Notes: generated by a model not told the origin, from the sequence alone. Positions 52,814 to 60,801 are shown, counted from the stretch's first letter. The stretch: DNA of 64,000 nucleotides from Colicola sp016286205 (GCA_016286205.1 JAEESF010000009.1:1-64000), one strand, 5' to 3'. Numbers and translations: made by a program.

Positions 52814-54111
52814 CAGCGCTTACGCATTTGCTGCACTTTCTTCATCATCTTGCTGGTCTGGTCAAACTGCTTGAGGAAGCGGTTGAGCGCCACTATATCT
52901 ACGCCTGCGCCTTTGGCGATACGATTCTTTCGGCTACCATTGAGCAGACCTGGATTCGCACGCTCAGCCGGCGTCATCGAATTGATCATGGCTTCGATGG
53001 GCTTGAACGCATCGTCGCTGACGTCGATATTCTTCATTGCCTTGTCCATACCCGGAATCATGCCCATCAGGTCTTTCATCGAACCCATTTTCTTGATCTG
53101 GTTGAGTTGGCCGATGAAATCATTGAAATCAAACTGATTGTGGGCAATCTTCTTGCTGATTCGGCGTGCTTCGGCTTCGTCGTACTGCTCTTGAGCACGT
53201 TCTACTAGGCTGACGACGTCACCCATACCCAAAATACGGTCGGCCATACGAGCCGGATGGAACACATCGAGCGCCTCCATCTTCTCGCCCGTTCCGATGA
53301 ACTTAATTGGCTTGTTGACCACCGAACGGATAGATAGAGCGGCACCACCACGTGCATCGCCATCGAGCTTGGTCAGTACCACGCCATCAAAATCGATGCG
53401 GTCGTTGAATTCCTTGGCAGTATTCACTGCGTCCTGACCGGTCATAGCATCCACTACGAACAGCGTCTCAGAGGGAGAAATGGCTTTCTTAATAGCCTCT
53501 ATCTCCTGCATCATCTGCTCGTCCACGGCCAGACGACCAGCGGTATCGACGATCACTACGTCGTAACCCAAACGCTTGGCCTCGGCTATAGCATCTTGGG
53601 CTTTCTTGACGGGATTAGCCTCTCCTTCGCCGGTATAGACCTTCGCATTGATCTGCTCGCCTAGTACGCGCAACTGCTCGATGGCAGCAGGACGATAGAC
53701 GTCGCAGGCGACCAGCATGACGCGTTTGTTCTTCTTGGTCTGCAACCAGTTAGCCAGTTTGCTGGCAAAAGTGGTCTTACCGGAACCCTGCAAACCGGAC
53801 ATCAGAATGACAGCAGGCGAACCTTTTAGGTTCAGTTCCTGTGCTTCGCCGCCCATCAGTTCTGCCAGTTCGTCGTGCGTGATCTTGACCATCAACTGTC
53901 CGGGACGTACACTGGTCATGACGTTTTGGCCCAGTGCTTTCTCTTTCACCTGGTCAGTAAACTGCTTGGCGGTCTTGTAGTTGACATCTGCTTCCAGCAG
54001 CGCTTTGCGGATATCCTTGACTGTTTCCGCAATGTTTATTTCGGTAATACGGCCTTCACCTTTTAGGATTTTGAACGACCGTTCCAGTCTCTCTGATAGA
54101 TTATCGAACAT
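52813..54111 (-). CDS. ffh: Signal recognition particle protein (SRP54)
   Basis: 432 residues. N domain, then the G domain with P-loop GLQGSGKTTFASKLA, DVYRPAAIEQL, VDTAGRLAVDEQM and TKLDGDARGGAALS, then the Met-rich M domain (MGSMKDLMGMIPGMDKAMKN) that binds signal peptides and SRP RNA. It begins the ffh-folD-prfA-rsmE-PAP2 run. The SRP RNA gene was not found nearby. Confidence 0.98.
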   Translation of the reverse strand: MFDNLSERLERSFKILKGEGRITEINIAETVKDIRKALLEADVNYKTAKQFTDQVKEKALGQNVMTSVRPGQLMVKITHDELAELMGGEAQELNLKGSPAVILMSGLQGSGKTTFASKLANWLQTKKNKRVMLVACDVYRPAAIEQLRVLGEQINAKVYTGEGEANPVKKAQDAIAEAKRLGYDVVIVDTAGRLAVDEQMMQEIEAIKKAISPSETLFVVDAMTGQDAVNTAKEFNDRIDFDGVVLTKLDGDARGGAALSIRSVVNKPIKFIGTGEKMEALDVFHPARMADRILGMGDVVSLVERAQEQYDEAEARRISKKIAHNQFDFNDFIGQLNQIKKMGSMKDLMGMIPGMDKAMKNIDVSDDAFKPIEAMINSMTPAERANPGLLNGSRKNRIAKGAGVDIVALNRFLKQFDQTSKMMKKVQQMRKR

Positions 54112-54134
54112 AGTACTCCAAATTAAATCGGCCG

Positions 54135-54165
54135 CAAAATTACTAAAAAATTATCAAATATACAA
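54135..54165 (-). promoter_or_regulatory. Promoter of ffh run
   Basis: Minus strand: -33 TTGTATATTTGA, -7 TAATTTTG, 23-nt register. The only strong promoter here with T in place of C after TTG. Confidence 0.7.
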
Positions 54166-54174
54166 ATATTTGAC

Positions 54175-54200
54175 AAAAAAAAGCACCCCGAAGGGTGCCG
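54175..54200 (-). terminator. Terminator of the small-protein pair
   Basis: On the minus strand GCACCC pairs with GGGTGC around a UUCG-type tetraloop, followed by eight T. It ends the unit containing the two small genes just upstream. Confidence 0.88.
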
Positions 54201-54206
54201 AACGCG

Positions 54207-54593
54207 TTACGGATTCTGCTGATCGTACGCATCTCCGCAGACTTTCCAGAGGTAGGAGACAAAGGTCTTCTTGCCGTTGGGTTGGTCCTTTTGCGCGACG
54301 AAAGCGGCTTGGTCGGCTGCTATAGTGCCCAGGTTCTGACGGCGTGCTGCGACTGCGCGGCTAACTGCTGCGAACTTAGTACGGCGGTCCAACTCATCCT
54401 GATTGGGCAAGGTAGAGCGGTTGTACTCACCTACGGCGTAGAGCCGTGTGCATACGGGGTTCAGCGTCGGTGCTGTGCGGTGTGTCGCTAGCAGTGCACT
54501 CGAGTGCGAACTGTGTGCCTGACCTTTTTTCGGTCGCTTACTCAATAATCCGGAAACATACTCGATTCCTTTCATCCATTTTACAATAGCCAT
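54207..54593 (-). CDS. Small basic protein, paralogue of the next gene (unknown function)
   Basis: 128 residues, starting MAIVKWMKGIEYVSGLLSK. The C-terminal half shares a pattern with the 101-residue neighbour: R-x-K-F-x-x-V-x-x-A-(V/I)-A, a spacer, F-x-x-Q-K, then an aromatic-rich end (RTKFAAVSRAVAARRQ and KKTFVSYLWKVCGDAY). Small proteins of this look occur in Bacteroidales, but I cannot assign a Pfam name or role. No signal peptide. It is the second gene of a pair ending at a strong terminator. Confidence 0.7.
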   Translation of the reverse strand: MAIVKWMKGIEYVSGLLSKRPKKGQAHSSHSSALLATHRTAPTLNPVCTRLYAVGEYNRSTLPNQDELDRRTKFAAVSRAVAARRQNLGTIAADQAAFVAQKDQPNGKKTFVSYLWKVCGDAYDQQNP

Positions 54594-54621
54594 AATAATT
54601 AAGGTTTTTGGTTTTTATTCA

Positions 54622-54927
54622 TTAATCTCCTAATTTTGCATACTCTTGTGCGAACATATAGCCGCGCAAGGTTTTGTACTCTTTTTGTTTTCTAAACGCT
54701 GTTTCATATGCGTCTTTTTCTTCTTGGGTCAAAGCTGCTATTGCTATCACAACTTGTTTGAATTTGTTACGTTGTGCTATCTGAAGTGCACTCGGCTCTC
54801 CGGTAAACGGATTACATATCTTACCGGTGTAGAGCGTTCCGTTTCTGTTAGCAAAATAGACATCTGAATGACCACACAATTTCCCGCTAAGGGATAGCAA
54901 CAATTCCATTGGAATATATTTTGCCAT
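54622..54927 (-). CDS. Small protein, paralogue of the downstream gene (unknown function)
   Basis: 101 residues, MAKYIPMELLLSLSGKLCGH at the start, then RNGTLYTGKICNPFTGEPSA, QRNKFKQVVIAIAALTQEE and KTLRGYMFAQEYAKLGD. No signal peptide or membrane helix. The RNKFKQVVIAIA ... FRKQKEYKTLRGYMFAQEY pattern matches the 54207-54593 protein, so the two are divergent paralogues. It follows a roughly 500-nt leader that folds into many hairpins. Confidence 0.7.
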   Translation of the reverse strand: MAKYIPMELLLSLSGKLCGHSDVYFANRNGTLYTGKICNPFTGEPSALQIAQRNKFKQVVIAIAALTQEEKDAYETAFRKQKEYKTLRGYMFAQEYAKLGD

Positions 54928-55099
54928 TGTTTACTGACAAACTTTTTTTACCCGCATTGTCTTCTCGGGGTTAAGGATAATAGGTTTTCGCATCTTCTCT
55001 TAAAAATTCATCTTCTTTATGTGCACATATGTTAAATTCCTTTCTTCTTACATATTATAAATGAATAGATATAGTAACCCCTTGACGTATTTCGTACAT

Positions 55100-55443
55100 T
55101 TTTCACCCGCCCGACCGGTTCTACGGTCGTCCCGATTCCCTTCTCGGGCTGTACAGGGCGGTGCCATTTCGTTATAACCTGTTATTACCGCTGGACGATC
55201 AATCCCAGAGGATGACGAGCTAAAGTGGTTCCCCAAAGCGCCTAACCACTGGCGGCATAGCCTGACGTTATAACTCGCAAACGCAGCGCACCGGCATGTC
55301 TTAATAGGTGCATGGCTTCTTAGTTTTCGGGGGCTCCGATTATTGCCGAAGGGACATCGGTTCTTTTTGTTTCGCGCAGAACCGGCTGCATCGCTTTTGC
55401 TTATAGAGCAAACAATTATGTAAGAACGAGACTTCTCTCAAAT
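55100..55443 (-). ncRNA. Candidate structured RNA or long structured leader
   Basis: No convincing reading frame, but dense base-pairing potential: a three-way junction (closing stem 55104-55112/55156-55163; arms 55112-55117/55124-55129 and 55131-55135/55144-55148), AGTGGTT/AACCACT (55224-55250), paired GTTATAAC boxes (55171-55178 and 55267-55274), CGGTTCT/AGAACCG (55358-55384) and TTTGCT/AGCAAA (55396-55412). A -7 box TACCTTTG at 55450-55457 points into it on the minus strand. The motifs I know for tmRNA, RNase P RNA and SRP RNA are absent. It may be an independent RNA or the leader of 54622-54927. Confidence 0.4.
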
Positions 55444-55449
55444 TTTGTA

Positions 55450-55480
55450 CAAAGGTACTACTTTTTTTTCATCTAAAAAA
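55450..55480 (-). promoter_or_regulatory. Possible promoter of the structured RNA
   Basis: Minus-strand -7 TACCTTTG with a TTTTTTAG at the -33 position instead of TTGC; the promoter candidate of the 195-residue gene upstream (56276-56306) has the same TTTTTTAG form. Confidence 0.45.
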
Positions 55481-55532
55481 GTCCGTGTCGAAAATTCTGT
55501 AATTAAGTGTTTTATTGCCGGTTTATTGTAAT

Positions 55533-55555
55533 CCCTGTACATTTTATGTACAGGG
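55533..55555. repeat. 10-bp-arm perfect palindrome
   Basis: CCCTGTACAT-TTT-ATGTACAGGG. No T-run follows on either strand, so it is not a standard terminator; it lies about 34 bp after the stop of the 195-residue gene. It could be an operator or an RNA 3' end. Confidence 0.75.
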
Positions 55556-55588
55556 AAAACCTATAATACCATTAAACTGCAGTTGTGC

Positions 55589-56176
55589 TTATGCTACAAC
55601 GTCCAACAATCGATCAATACTCTCCTCGTCCGGAAAGAAACTCCAAAATAACCCAAAAATAGGACTGAACGCGATGTCGGCTTCTTCGAATAAACGACGC
55701 ATATCAATTAATGGACCATCTCCATCATCTATAAAAGACCGCAAAGGAGTGTCTTTACGTCTCCTTTTATATTTCTGAATGGTCTCATAGTCTGACAAAA
55801 CAAAGTAACTGGCAATCACATAGGCGACATACCAATCTTCGGCATTCGAATAATAATCATTGCCAATTTTTGCCATGTCGGCCTTAAAACGCGCAGATGT
55901 CATTAGAGCCAATGCCTCATTTATCAATGCCTCTTCTAAATCGGCGTAGGACAGTCGCTCTGGACGAACTACTTCCCAGTACGCGCGTTTCAAACATGCT
56001 TTTAAAACCTTTTCCGTCTGGCGTTTCTCCTTATTAAATAGGTCCCAAAACGCTGCCAGCACCATCTCTACTGGACTTTTTTCATTACTCTTCTCTCCTA
56101 CGGAGAAAGTCTTTGAGGAATCTAGTTCCTCGTTCTCTTGCCCTGTAACACAAGGCGTTACTAAATCATTCACCAT
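55589..56176 (-). CDS. Hypothetical protein (195 aa), acidic, cytosolic
   Basis: No family recognised. The N-terminus is polar (MVNDLVTPCVTGQENEELDS); the middle is helical (FNKEKRQTEKVLKACLKRAY, YADLEEALINEALALMTSAR), then DWYVAYVIASYFVLSDYETI, and the C-terminus is acidic (FPDEESIDRLLDVVA). No signal peptide. It lies in the AT-rich accessory island; a -7 box (TAATTTTG) about 100 nt upstream on the minus strand may drive it. Confidence 0.65.
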   Translation of the reverse strand: MVNDLVTPCVTGQENEELDSSKTFSVGEKSNEKSPVEMVLAAFWDLFNKEKRQTEKVLKACLKRAYWEVVRPERLSYADLEEALINEALALMTSARFKADMAKIGNDYYSNAEDWYVAYVIASYFVLSDYETIQKYKRRRKDTPLRSFIDDGDGPLIDMRRLFEEADIAFSPIFGLFWSFFPDEESIDRLLDVVA

Positions 56177-56275
56177 ATATCAAATGAATTTTTGAATTTG
56201 CCGAAAATATCTCTATCGAACGGATCTCGAACCGATAAGCTAACCTTATCCACCCGCGTATCTTGAAATCTGATG

Positions 56276-56306
56276 CAAAATTACATAAAATCTCCGACCT
56301 AAAAAA
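56276..56306 (-). promoter_or_regulatory. Possible promoter of the 195-aa hypothetical gene
   Basis: -7 TAATTTTG with TTTTTTAG at the -33 position on the minus strand. Confidence 0.4.
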
Positions 56307-56385
56307 CCTTTTTACGATTTTTATATAACATAGTTATATAAACCCAGTTTAATCCATCTTCACCTCATCTCTCATCCACAAAAAT

Positions 56386-56416
56386 ACAAAAAAAGAGTCT
56401 AACAAAAGTTAGACTC
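56386..56416 (-). terminator. Terminator of BACON/FISUMP lipoprotein gene
   Basis: GAGTCTAAC pairs perfectly with GTTAGACTC around a 4-nt loop; on the minus strand a T-run follows. Confidence 0.88.
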
Positions 56417-56439
56417 GTAATTTTCACTGTTGCAAATGT

Positions 56440-57381
56440 TTATTTATCACAGACTGGACGCACCAATAAACCATCATTCCGGAAATGAGAATGGACAACA
56501 TATGGATCATATGATTTCACTAAAGCGTAACTACAAGCTCGATCATTATAAACCTCATCTACTGTTGAACACCAATAGAGACAAGTTTGCTTAGAGTAAC
56601 TAGAAGATCCGCCATATGCGTATTGAACCCAAGGCATGTATATGGTATTACTATTAGGGCCTGTTATGCGATAGCCATCCCCTTCTCTTTCATTCGAACA
56701 TTTCTTTGCAAATTCTTCAAATTCTTCTTTCGTCGGCATTCTCCACTTTCCGCCCCATTTCACATGGGCAACATCATCGGATAAAACCAACACCCTTTTA
56801 TTATCTATAACTCCATAACGGCTATTTGTAACATATTTTGTATATTGTTTTGTTGAAGAATCATAAAACGAATACTGTGCTTCCGTATAGGTCTCTGGTC
56901 TGGGACTCGTTTCTCCCCAAGCATAAAATGTTCCATTGTCCGTTTCAGAAGAAGCGCCGACATTCATGGTCGCCCAACGAACACTCAATCCTAAATCTAC
57001 CCAAGCATGACCATTTTCTACTCCCGAACTTACCACCAAACGTTTAATAGTTAGAATAGCAGACCCGCTTCCATTACTGAACATCACTTTTGCAGAATCC
57101 GTGGGACCTGCAGCTACTGTGACTGTTATAAAAGCGTCACCTTCTCCACTCTCTGGTGAGAATGTTACCCAAGAACAATTGGTCGTGGCAGTCCACGTTT
57201 TAGAGGAAGTTAGTGTTACTGAATAACTTCCCCCTGTTCCGTCATTTTTTATGGTATTTGGACTACATTTAATGGAGGAAGACGGAGATATTGGAGAATC
57301 TTCGTTGTTATTTGTTCTTTCGCACCCTGCTAACGCGAAACAAAGTACAGAGGCTAAAATGGTATTAATTATCGTTTTCAT
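56440..57381 (-). CDS. BACON + FISUMP-type lipoprotein
   Basis: 313 residues. Lipobox FALAGC (Cys20) in MKTIINTILASVLCFALAGC, a BACON-like beta domain (GGSYSVTLTSSKTWTATTN, CSWVTFSPESGEGDAFITVT), then a major-paralogous (Fib_succ/FISUMP) domain: HAWVDLGLSVRWATMNVGAS, GTFYAWGETSP, WGGKWRMPTKEEFEEF and LLVRPVCDK. Surface lipoproteins of this type are often glycan-binding or adhesive in gut Bacteroidales and vary between strains. It has its own terminator. Confidence 0.85.
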   Translation of the reverse strand: MKTIINTILASVLCFALAGCERTNNNEDSPISPSSSIKCSPNTIKNDGTGGSYSVTLTSSKTWTATTNCSWVTFSPESGEGDAFITVTVAAGPTDSAKVMFSNGSGSAILTIKRLVVSSGVENGHAWVDLGLSVRWATMNVGASSETDNGTFYAWGETSPRPETYTEAQYSFYDSSTKQYTKYVTNSRYGVIDNKRVLVLSDDVAHVKWGGKWRMPTKEEFEEFAKKCSNEREGDGYRITGPNSNTIYMPWVQYAYGGSSSYSKQTCLYWCSTVDEVYNDRACSYALVKSYDPYVVHSHFRNDGLLVRPVCDK

Positions 57382-57407
57382 ATCATTGTATCTTTTACAA
57401 TTTCACA

Positions 57408-57662
57408 TTAAATATATAATGGTTCAAGAAGCTCCATATCAGCGAACACTTCACTATAGCTTTGCTTTAATTCAGCAAGAGCCTCCTTTACTTTTCCTTG
57501 TTCTGTGACAAGTAGAGTAAATGGATGCTTTTTCCCATCGGTCGTTATGACTTTGCCATATACTACAACAGAGACATTTGTCGTGTTGTCAAAAATAAGT
57601 TCTAGATGCCCCTCGCATTCTAATGCATGTGCATACTCTTTAGTAATTGGAAGTTTTTTCAT
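57408..57662 (-). CDS. Hypothetical protein (84 aa)
   Basis: Small soluble protein MKKLPITKEYAHALECEGHL, then LIFDNTTNVSVVVYGKVITT and KHPFTLLVTEQGKVKEALAE. I recognise no family. It lies 50 nt downstream of the hairpin and T-run that end the candidate small RNA at 57712-57987, so its expression may depend on read-through. Confidence 0.55.
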   Translation of the reverse strand: MKKLPITKEYAHALECEGHLELIFDNTTNVSVVVYGKVITTDGKKHPFTLLVTEQGKVKEALAELKQSYSEVFADMELLEPLYI

Positions 57663-57711
57663 TGTATATATAATATTTTACCCCTCTTACACCTTCAGGG
57701 ATTGGTATAAC

Positions 57712-57987
57712 AAAAAGCGCGGGTAACTGTTGTTATCCGTGCTAGTGGTCGTAGGAAACCATGTGGTCGGAGAAACAAGCAGTTACTCGCGTTGCGTATA
57801 TATTAGTACACTTACCTAGTGTAAGATACATCATAAATACACACGTGAGCATCTACTTCGTCTTGTTCCTGAACCACTTGAAAGTTCCTACGTTCCTAGC
57901 ATCAGAAAACAAGCGTGTAAACGCTTTTAATCAATATGTCCTTCTGTTTACCGTCGGTAAGCGACGACATTGGTCTCAAAAACCTTT
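57712..57987 (-). ncRNA. Candidate small RNA / attenuated leader (about 275 nt)
   Basis: Minus-strand transcript expected from the strong promoter at 57994-58024. It contains hairpins CGTCG/CGACG (57953-57967), AAGCGT/ACGCTT (57911-57926) and CTTAC/GTAAG (57811-57825), and ends in a long stem (57718-57734 with 57775-57791: GTAACTG and TTGTT paired with CAGTTAC and AACAA) followed by five T on the minus strand. No convincing reading frame. It could be a free small RNA, or a leader with an attenuator for the 84-residue gene. Confidence 0.5.
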
Positions 57988-57993
57988 GCGGCG

Positions 57994-58024
57994 CAAAGGT
58001 ACAACAAATTTTTTATATGTGCAA
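57994..58024 (-). promoter_or_regulatory. Promoter of candidate small RNA
   Basis: Minus strand: -33 TTGCACATATAA, -7 TACCTTTG, 23-nt register; divergent from the PagL-like gene promoter. Confidence 0.77.
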
Positions 58025-58060
58025 ATAAATGTACGTTTTTTCATAAAATCAAGTCAAAAT

Positions 58061-58091
58061 TTGCGTATATCAGAAAAAAGTACTACTTTTG
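58061..58091 (+). promoter_or_regulatory. Promoter of PagL-like gene
   Basis: -33 TTGCGTATATCA, -7 TACTTTTG, 23-nt register; embedded in a 51-bp block (58030-58080) nearly identical to 22285-22335. Confidence 0.77.
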
Positions 58092-58113
58092 CACTCGCAA
58101 AAGTTCGAAACAA

Positions 58114-59502
58114 ATGCGGAAGATAGGAATAATCATATTACTGACGGTGGGTTCGCTCGCCTGTTGGGCGCAGGACCAATGGGCCAACAGCGAACTCTTT
58201 GCCACCAAACCAGAACAGCCCAAGATAGACTATCGTCTGTCGTTGCGGGCGGGTATGATTATGCCTGACGGCAAAGTGGACGACATGCTCGGTCAGAAAG
58301 GTGAATGGGTAGGTCCGACCATTGGCGGCGAATTTGCTATGACATTTCATCCCAAATGGTCTTCGCTGCGCGATTGGAACGGTGCCGCCGTAGGCGTGGC
58401 GCTGAGTTACTGGAAATTTGACTGCACGCGTTGGGGCGCGGAAGATATAACCGGTCACGCCATTGCGCCATACGCCTTTGTAGAAATACCTTTCTACACG
58501 CATCGCTACTTCGAGATTGGTGTTCGTCCGGGTATAGGCTGCTCGTTCATCACCAGGACCTACTACAACACCACGACAGAAGAAAACAGATACACCTCGC
58601 TACAGGTAGAGGGTGTCAACCGCTCGGTGGGTTCGGTATTCAATTTCTATTTCCCAGAGGCGCTATACCTGAATTTCCCGATTCGTGATGGCTGGTCGAT
58701 CGGCATAGCAGGCGGTTGGTACCACATGAGTAACGGTAGTCTGCGTCAGCCGAACTCGGGATACAACATGTTCATGGGCGAACTGGCCGTGCATTATCAG
58801 CCGTACAAAGACGAGAAGCGAACTACGTTCGGTGAGAGTTACCTGATAGAAGAAAAAGAGGCGGAAGATCCGCGCGAGTATATCGTTGCTCCTCTGACGG
58901 ACGACAAGAAAGAAAGTCTGAATGCAATGCAGAAAGCGCATTGCGAACTGGAACTGTCGCTGAGCGGAGGTGCCAGACAAGTGTATTACAAGGACCGTCA
59001 GTCGTTCTTCTGCTCGGAGATGCAACTGGCCGCCTACTGGCGTGCACACAAGATTTTCCGTTTGGGCGGAGGTGTTGATGTGTTCTATGACGGCGCATAC
59101 ACCGACCGCGAAACCGCGTTTGGCAAGACCTATCTAGGCGGTGCTACGCAGACCGATTGTTGGCGCGTGGGACTGAGCGTACAACCGGAATTTGTGATAG
59201 GCAAATTTACTGCCGGTTTCCATTTTGGCATGTATGTGTTCGACCCTGTCAAGAACCGTGAAGCCAAGACAGGAACAGACGAATACAACAAGCTCTGGAC
59301 CGAACACAAGACACTAGATAAACCTTTGGTTTACGGCTACGATCTGCTGAACGCAGGTAGTGCGGGTTATCCGGACGGTTGGCTCTATACGCAGATAGTG
59401 CTGCGCTATCGTTTCCCGTACCATTTGTTTGCCCAACTGGCCATGAAAGCCCACCTGACGAAAGTGGAATTTGTTTCGGCAGGCGTGGGAGTGTATTTGT
59501 AA
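58114..59502 (+). CDS. PagL-like lipid A 3-O-deacylase (acyloxyacyl hydrolase family)
   Basis: 462 residues. Signal peptide MRKIGIIILLTVGSLACWAQ, then an outer-membrane barrel. The PagL-type active-site segment is WYHMSNGSLRQPNSGYNMFM (His and Ser as in HxSN...PN). The N-terminal ~250 residues cover the PagL region; the C-terminal ~200 residues form further barrel-like strands, making it about twice the size of Pseudomonas PagL. The start is ATG 58114, as upstream codons overlap the promoter. It likely trims lipid A acyl chains; LPS-related genes lie further on. Confidence 0.82.
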   Translation: MRKIGIIILLTVGSLACWAQDQWANSELFATKPEQPKIDYRLSLRAGMIMPDGKVDDMLGQKGEWVGPTIGGEFAMTFHPKWSSLRDWNGAAVGVALSYWKFDCTRWGAEDITGHAIAPYAFVEIPFYTHRYFEIGVRPGIGCSFITRTYYNTTTEENRYTSLQVEGVNRSVGSVFNFYFPEALYLNFPIRDGWSIGIAGGWYHMSNGSLRQPNSGYNMFMGELAVHYQPYKDEKRTTFGESYLIEEKEAEDPREYIVAPLTDDKKESLNAMQKAHCELELSLSGGARQVYYKDRQSFFCSEMQLAAYWRAHKIFRLGGGVDVFYDGAYTDRETAFGKTYLGGATQTDCWRVGLSVQPEFVIGKFTAGFHFGMYVFDPVKNREAKTGTDEYNKLWTEHKTLDKPLVYGYDLLNAGSAGYPDGWLYTQIVLRYRFPYHLFAQLAMKAHLTKVEFVSAGVGVYL

Positions 59503-59583
59503 AGGGCGAGAGGCTAGAGGTTAAAGGTTTAGAGGTTTAGTGCGCCGATGGCGCGTTTAGAGCGGCAAGCCGCGTTTAAGGAT
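59503..59583. repeat. Octamer repeats and twin hairpins in convergent gap
   Basis: GGTTTAGA-type octamers (59505-59540), then two perfect GC hairpins in tandem, GCGCC-GAT-GGCGC and GCGGC-AA-GCCGC, each preceded and followed by GTTTA. It sits between convergent genes and may act as a terminator or transcript stabiliser; there is no long T-run. Confidence 0.7.
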
Positions 59584-60801
59584 TTAGACGGACAAGAGCT
59601 GATCTTCGATCAGATATACTTCTTCCATCGGAACACCATGGTCCACCAATGGCCTACGGTCTGGACGGAAAAGCGCAAAGAATTCCTTCGCATTTTGACA
59701 CATCTTACGTGCTTCGCGGTAACTCTCGAAGGCCATCATTCTGTCGCCACGGAGCAAGAGGCAATGGCCGTAATTGATAAAATCCTTGACGTTGTGAGTC
59801 TTATGGTTGCGGATATGCTGCACCAGGATAGATTCAGCCAAATCGGTTTTGTCCCACATCAGGTCCATCGATCCATTCAGCAAATAGAGAATCTCCATCG
59901 TACGTTGGCGTTCGGGATTATCGTGTATCAGTTCGCTAAAAAGCCATGTATCAGGCAGTATCTGCACGATACCAGCCAGGTATTCTTTTTCGGACGTAGG
60001 TAGCCATTGCTCGACACCCGTCATCTCCTTGTCAGCCCCCGTCAGTTCAATCAGGTGACGCACCTCTTCGGGCATATCGCGTAGCGTACATTCTCCCGAC
60101 CGATACATCTCGATCCAATCAGTATTAAGCGAATGAACAATGGCGCAGAGCGTCTCAAAAGCCTGTTCACCATCACCTATTGCATAGGTGAATGCCTCTT
60201 GTACCAAGGGGAAGAAATCGATTCGCACATCATAGTGAACGAGCAGAATCATGATATTAGCCAGGCATTGCTCGGCCACAATGGCATTAGTAGCCTTCAT
60301 GCCCTCTATCAGCTGAATCATAGCTGCATCGGAGAAGCACTCACGCAGGTTTTTAGCTAGTCCGGCGACAGACAGAAGCGCCATAGACGCACGATCTGGG
60401 TCATTGAGTACCTCGGTCATCCATGCATAATCGGAAGCAGAGATACTGAGGCACGAAGAGAAATACTGCATGACCGACTGAGGATTATCGGGATTGAATC
60501 CATGCAGTGTAGGCGACAGTCCTCGCTGCAAGCGCAAGGCTGCATATACCTCGTCTGCCAAGCGATAGGCTTCGCCCGTCAGTTCATCCAACGGATCCTC
60601 GAAAACCTCGTCATTAGAAGCCATCCAATCGGAGAACAATTGCTGATAGCGCGTGAAGAGCGAGATATAATCTGCCTCAAAGGCATTGTTCTCGCCCAAC
60701 TCGTTCATCCATGTGCGAACAATAGCCAGGCCGTGCGTGATCATACGCTCGCCCAGTGCCCGTTCGATGGTGTTAACTTGTTCTTCGATTGTCTGCGCCA
60801 T
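59584..60801 (-). CDS. Conserved Bacteroidales hypothetical with TPR-like C-terminus
   Basis: 405 residues, soluble and rich in helices. No catalytic motif is seen. The C-terminus (VKDFINYGHCLLLRGDRMMAF ... ESYREARKMCQ) looks like a tetratricopeptide pair, and the rest may be degenerate helical repeats (MKATNAIVAEQCLANIMILL). Its ATG overlaps the glycosyltransferase stop by one base (TGATG), so it is translationally coupled to it. A scaffold role is conceivable but not shown. Confidence 0.75.
   Translation of the reverse strand: MAQTIEEQVNTIERALGERMITHGLAIVRTWMNELGENNAFEADYISLFTRYQQLFSDWMASNDEVFEDPLDELTGEAYRLADEVYAALRLQRGLSPTLHGFNPDNPQSVMQYFSSCLSISASDYAWMTEVLNDPDRASMALLSVAGLAKNLRECFSDAAMIQLIEGMKATNAIVAEQCLANIMILLVHYDVRIDFFPLVQEAFTYAIGDGEQAFETLCAIVHSLNTDWIEMYRSGECTLRDMPEEVRHLIELTGADKEMTGVEQWLPTSEKEYLAGIVQILPDTWLFSELIHDNPERQRTMEILYLLNGSMDLMWDKTDLAESILVQHIRNHKTHNVKDFINYGHCLLLRGDRMMAFESYREARKMCQNAKEFFALFRPDRRPLVDHGVPMEEVYLIEDQLLSV

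Noticed and set aside
55100..55443. tmRNA, RNase P RNA or SRP RNA identity for the structured segment (SRP considered because ffh is close)
   Set aside because: No tRNA-like T-arm end or tag frame, no conserved RNase P core, and no SRP GGAA/GCAGC loop is visible on either strand.
55100..55443. Retron or OMEGA-type guide RNA
   Set aside because: No reverse transcriptase, IscB/TnpB or other effector is adjacent; the neighbours are two small proteins without nuclease motifs.
57761..58126. 121-codon plus-strand ORF across the small-RNA candidate
   Set aside because: It runs through two promoters and a hairpin-rich region, has no recognisable protein pattern, and overlaps the true PagL-like start.
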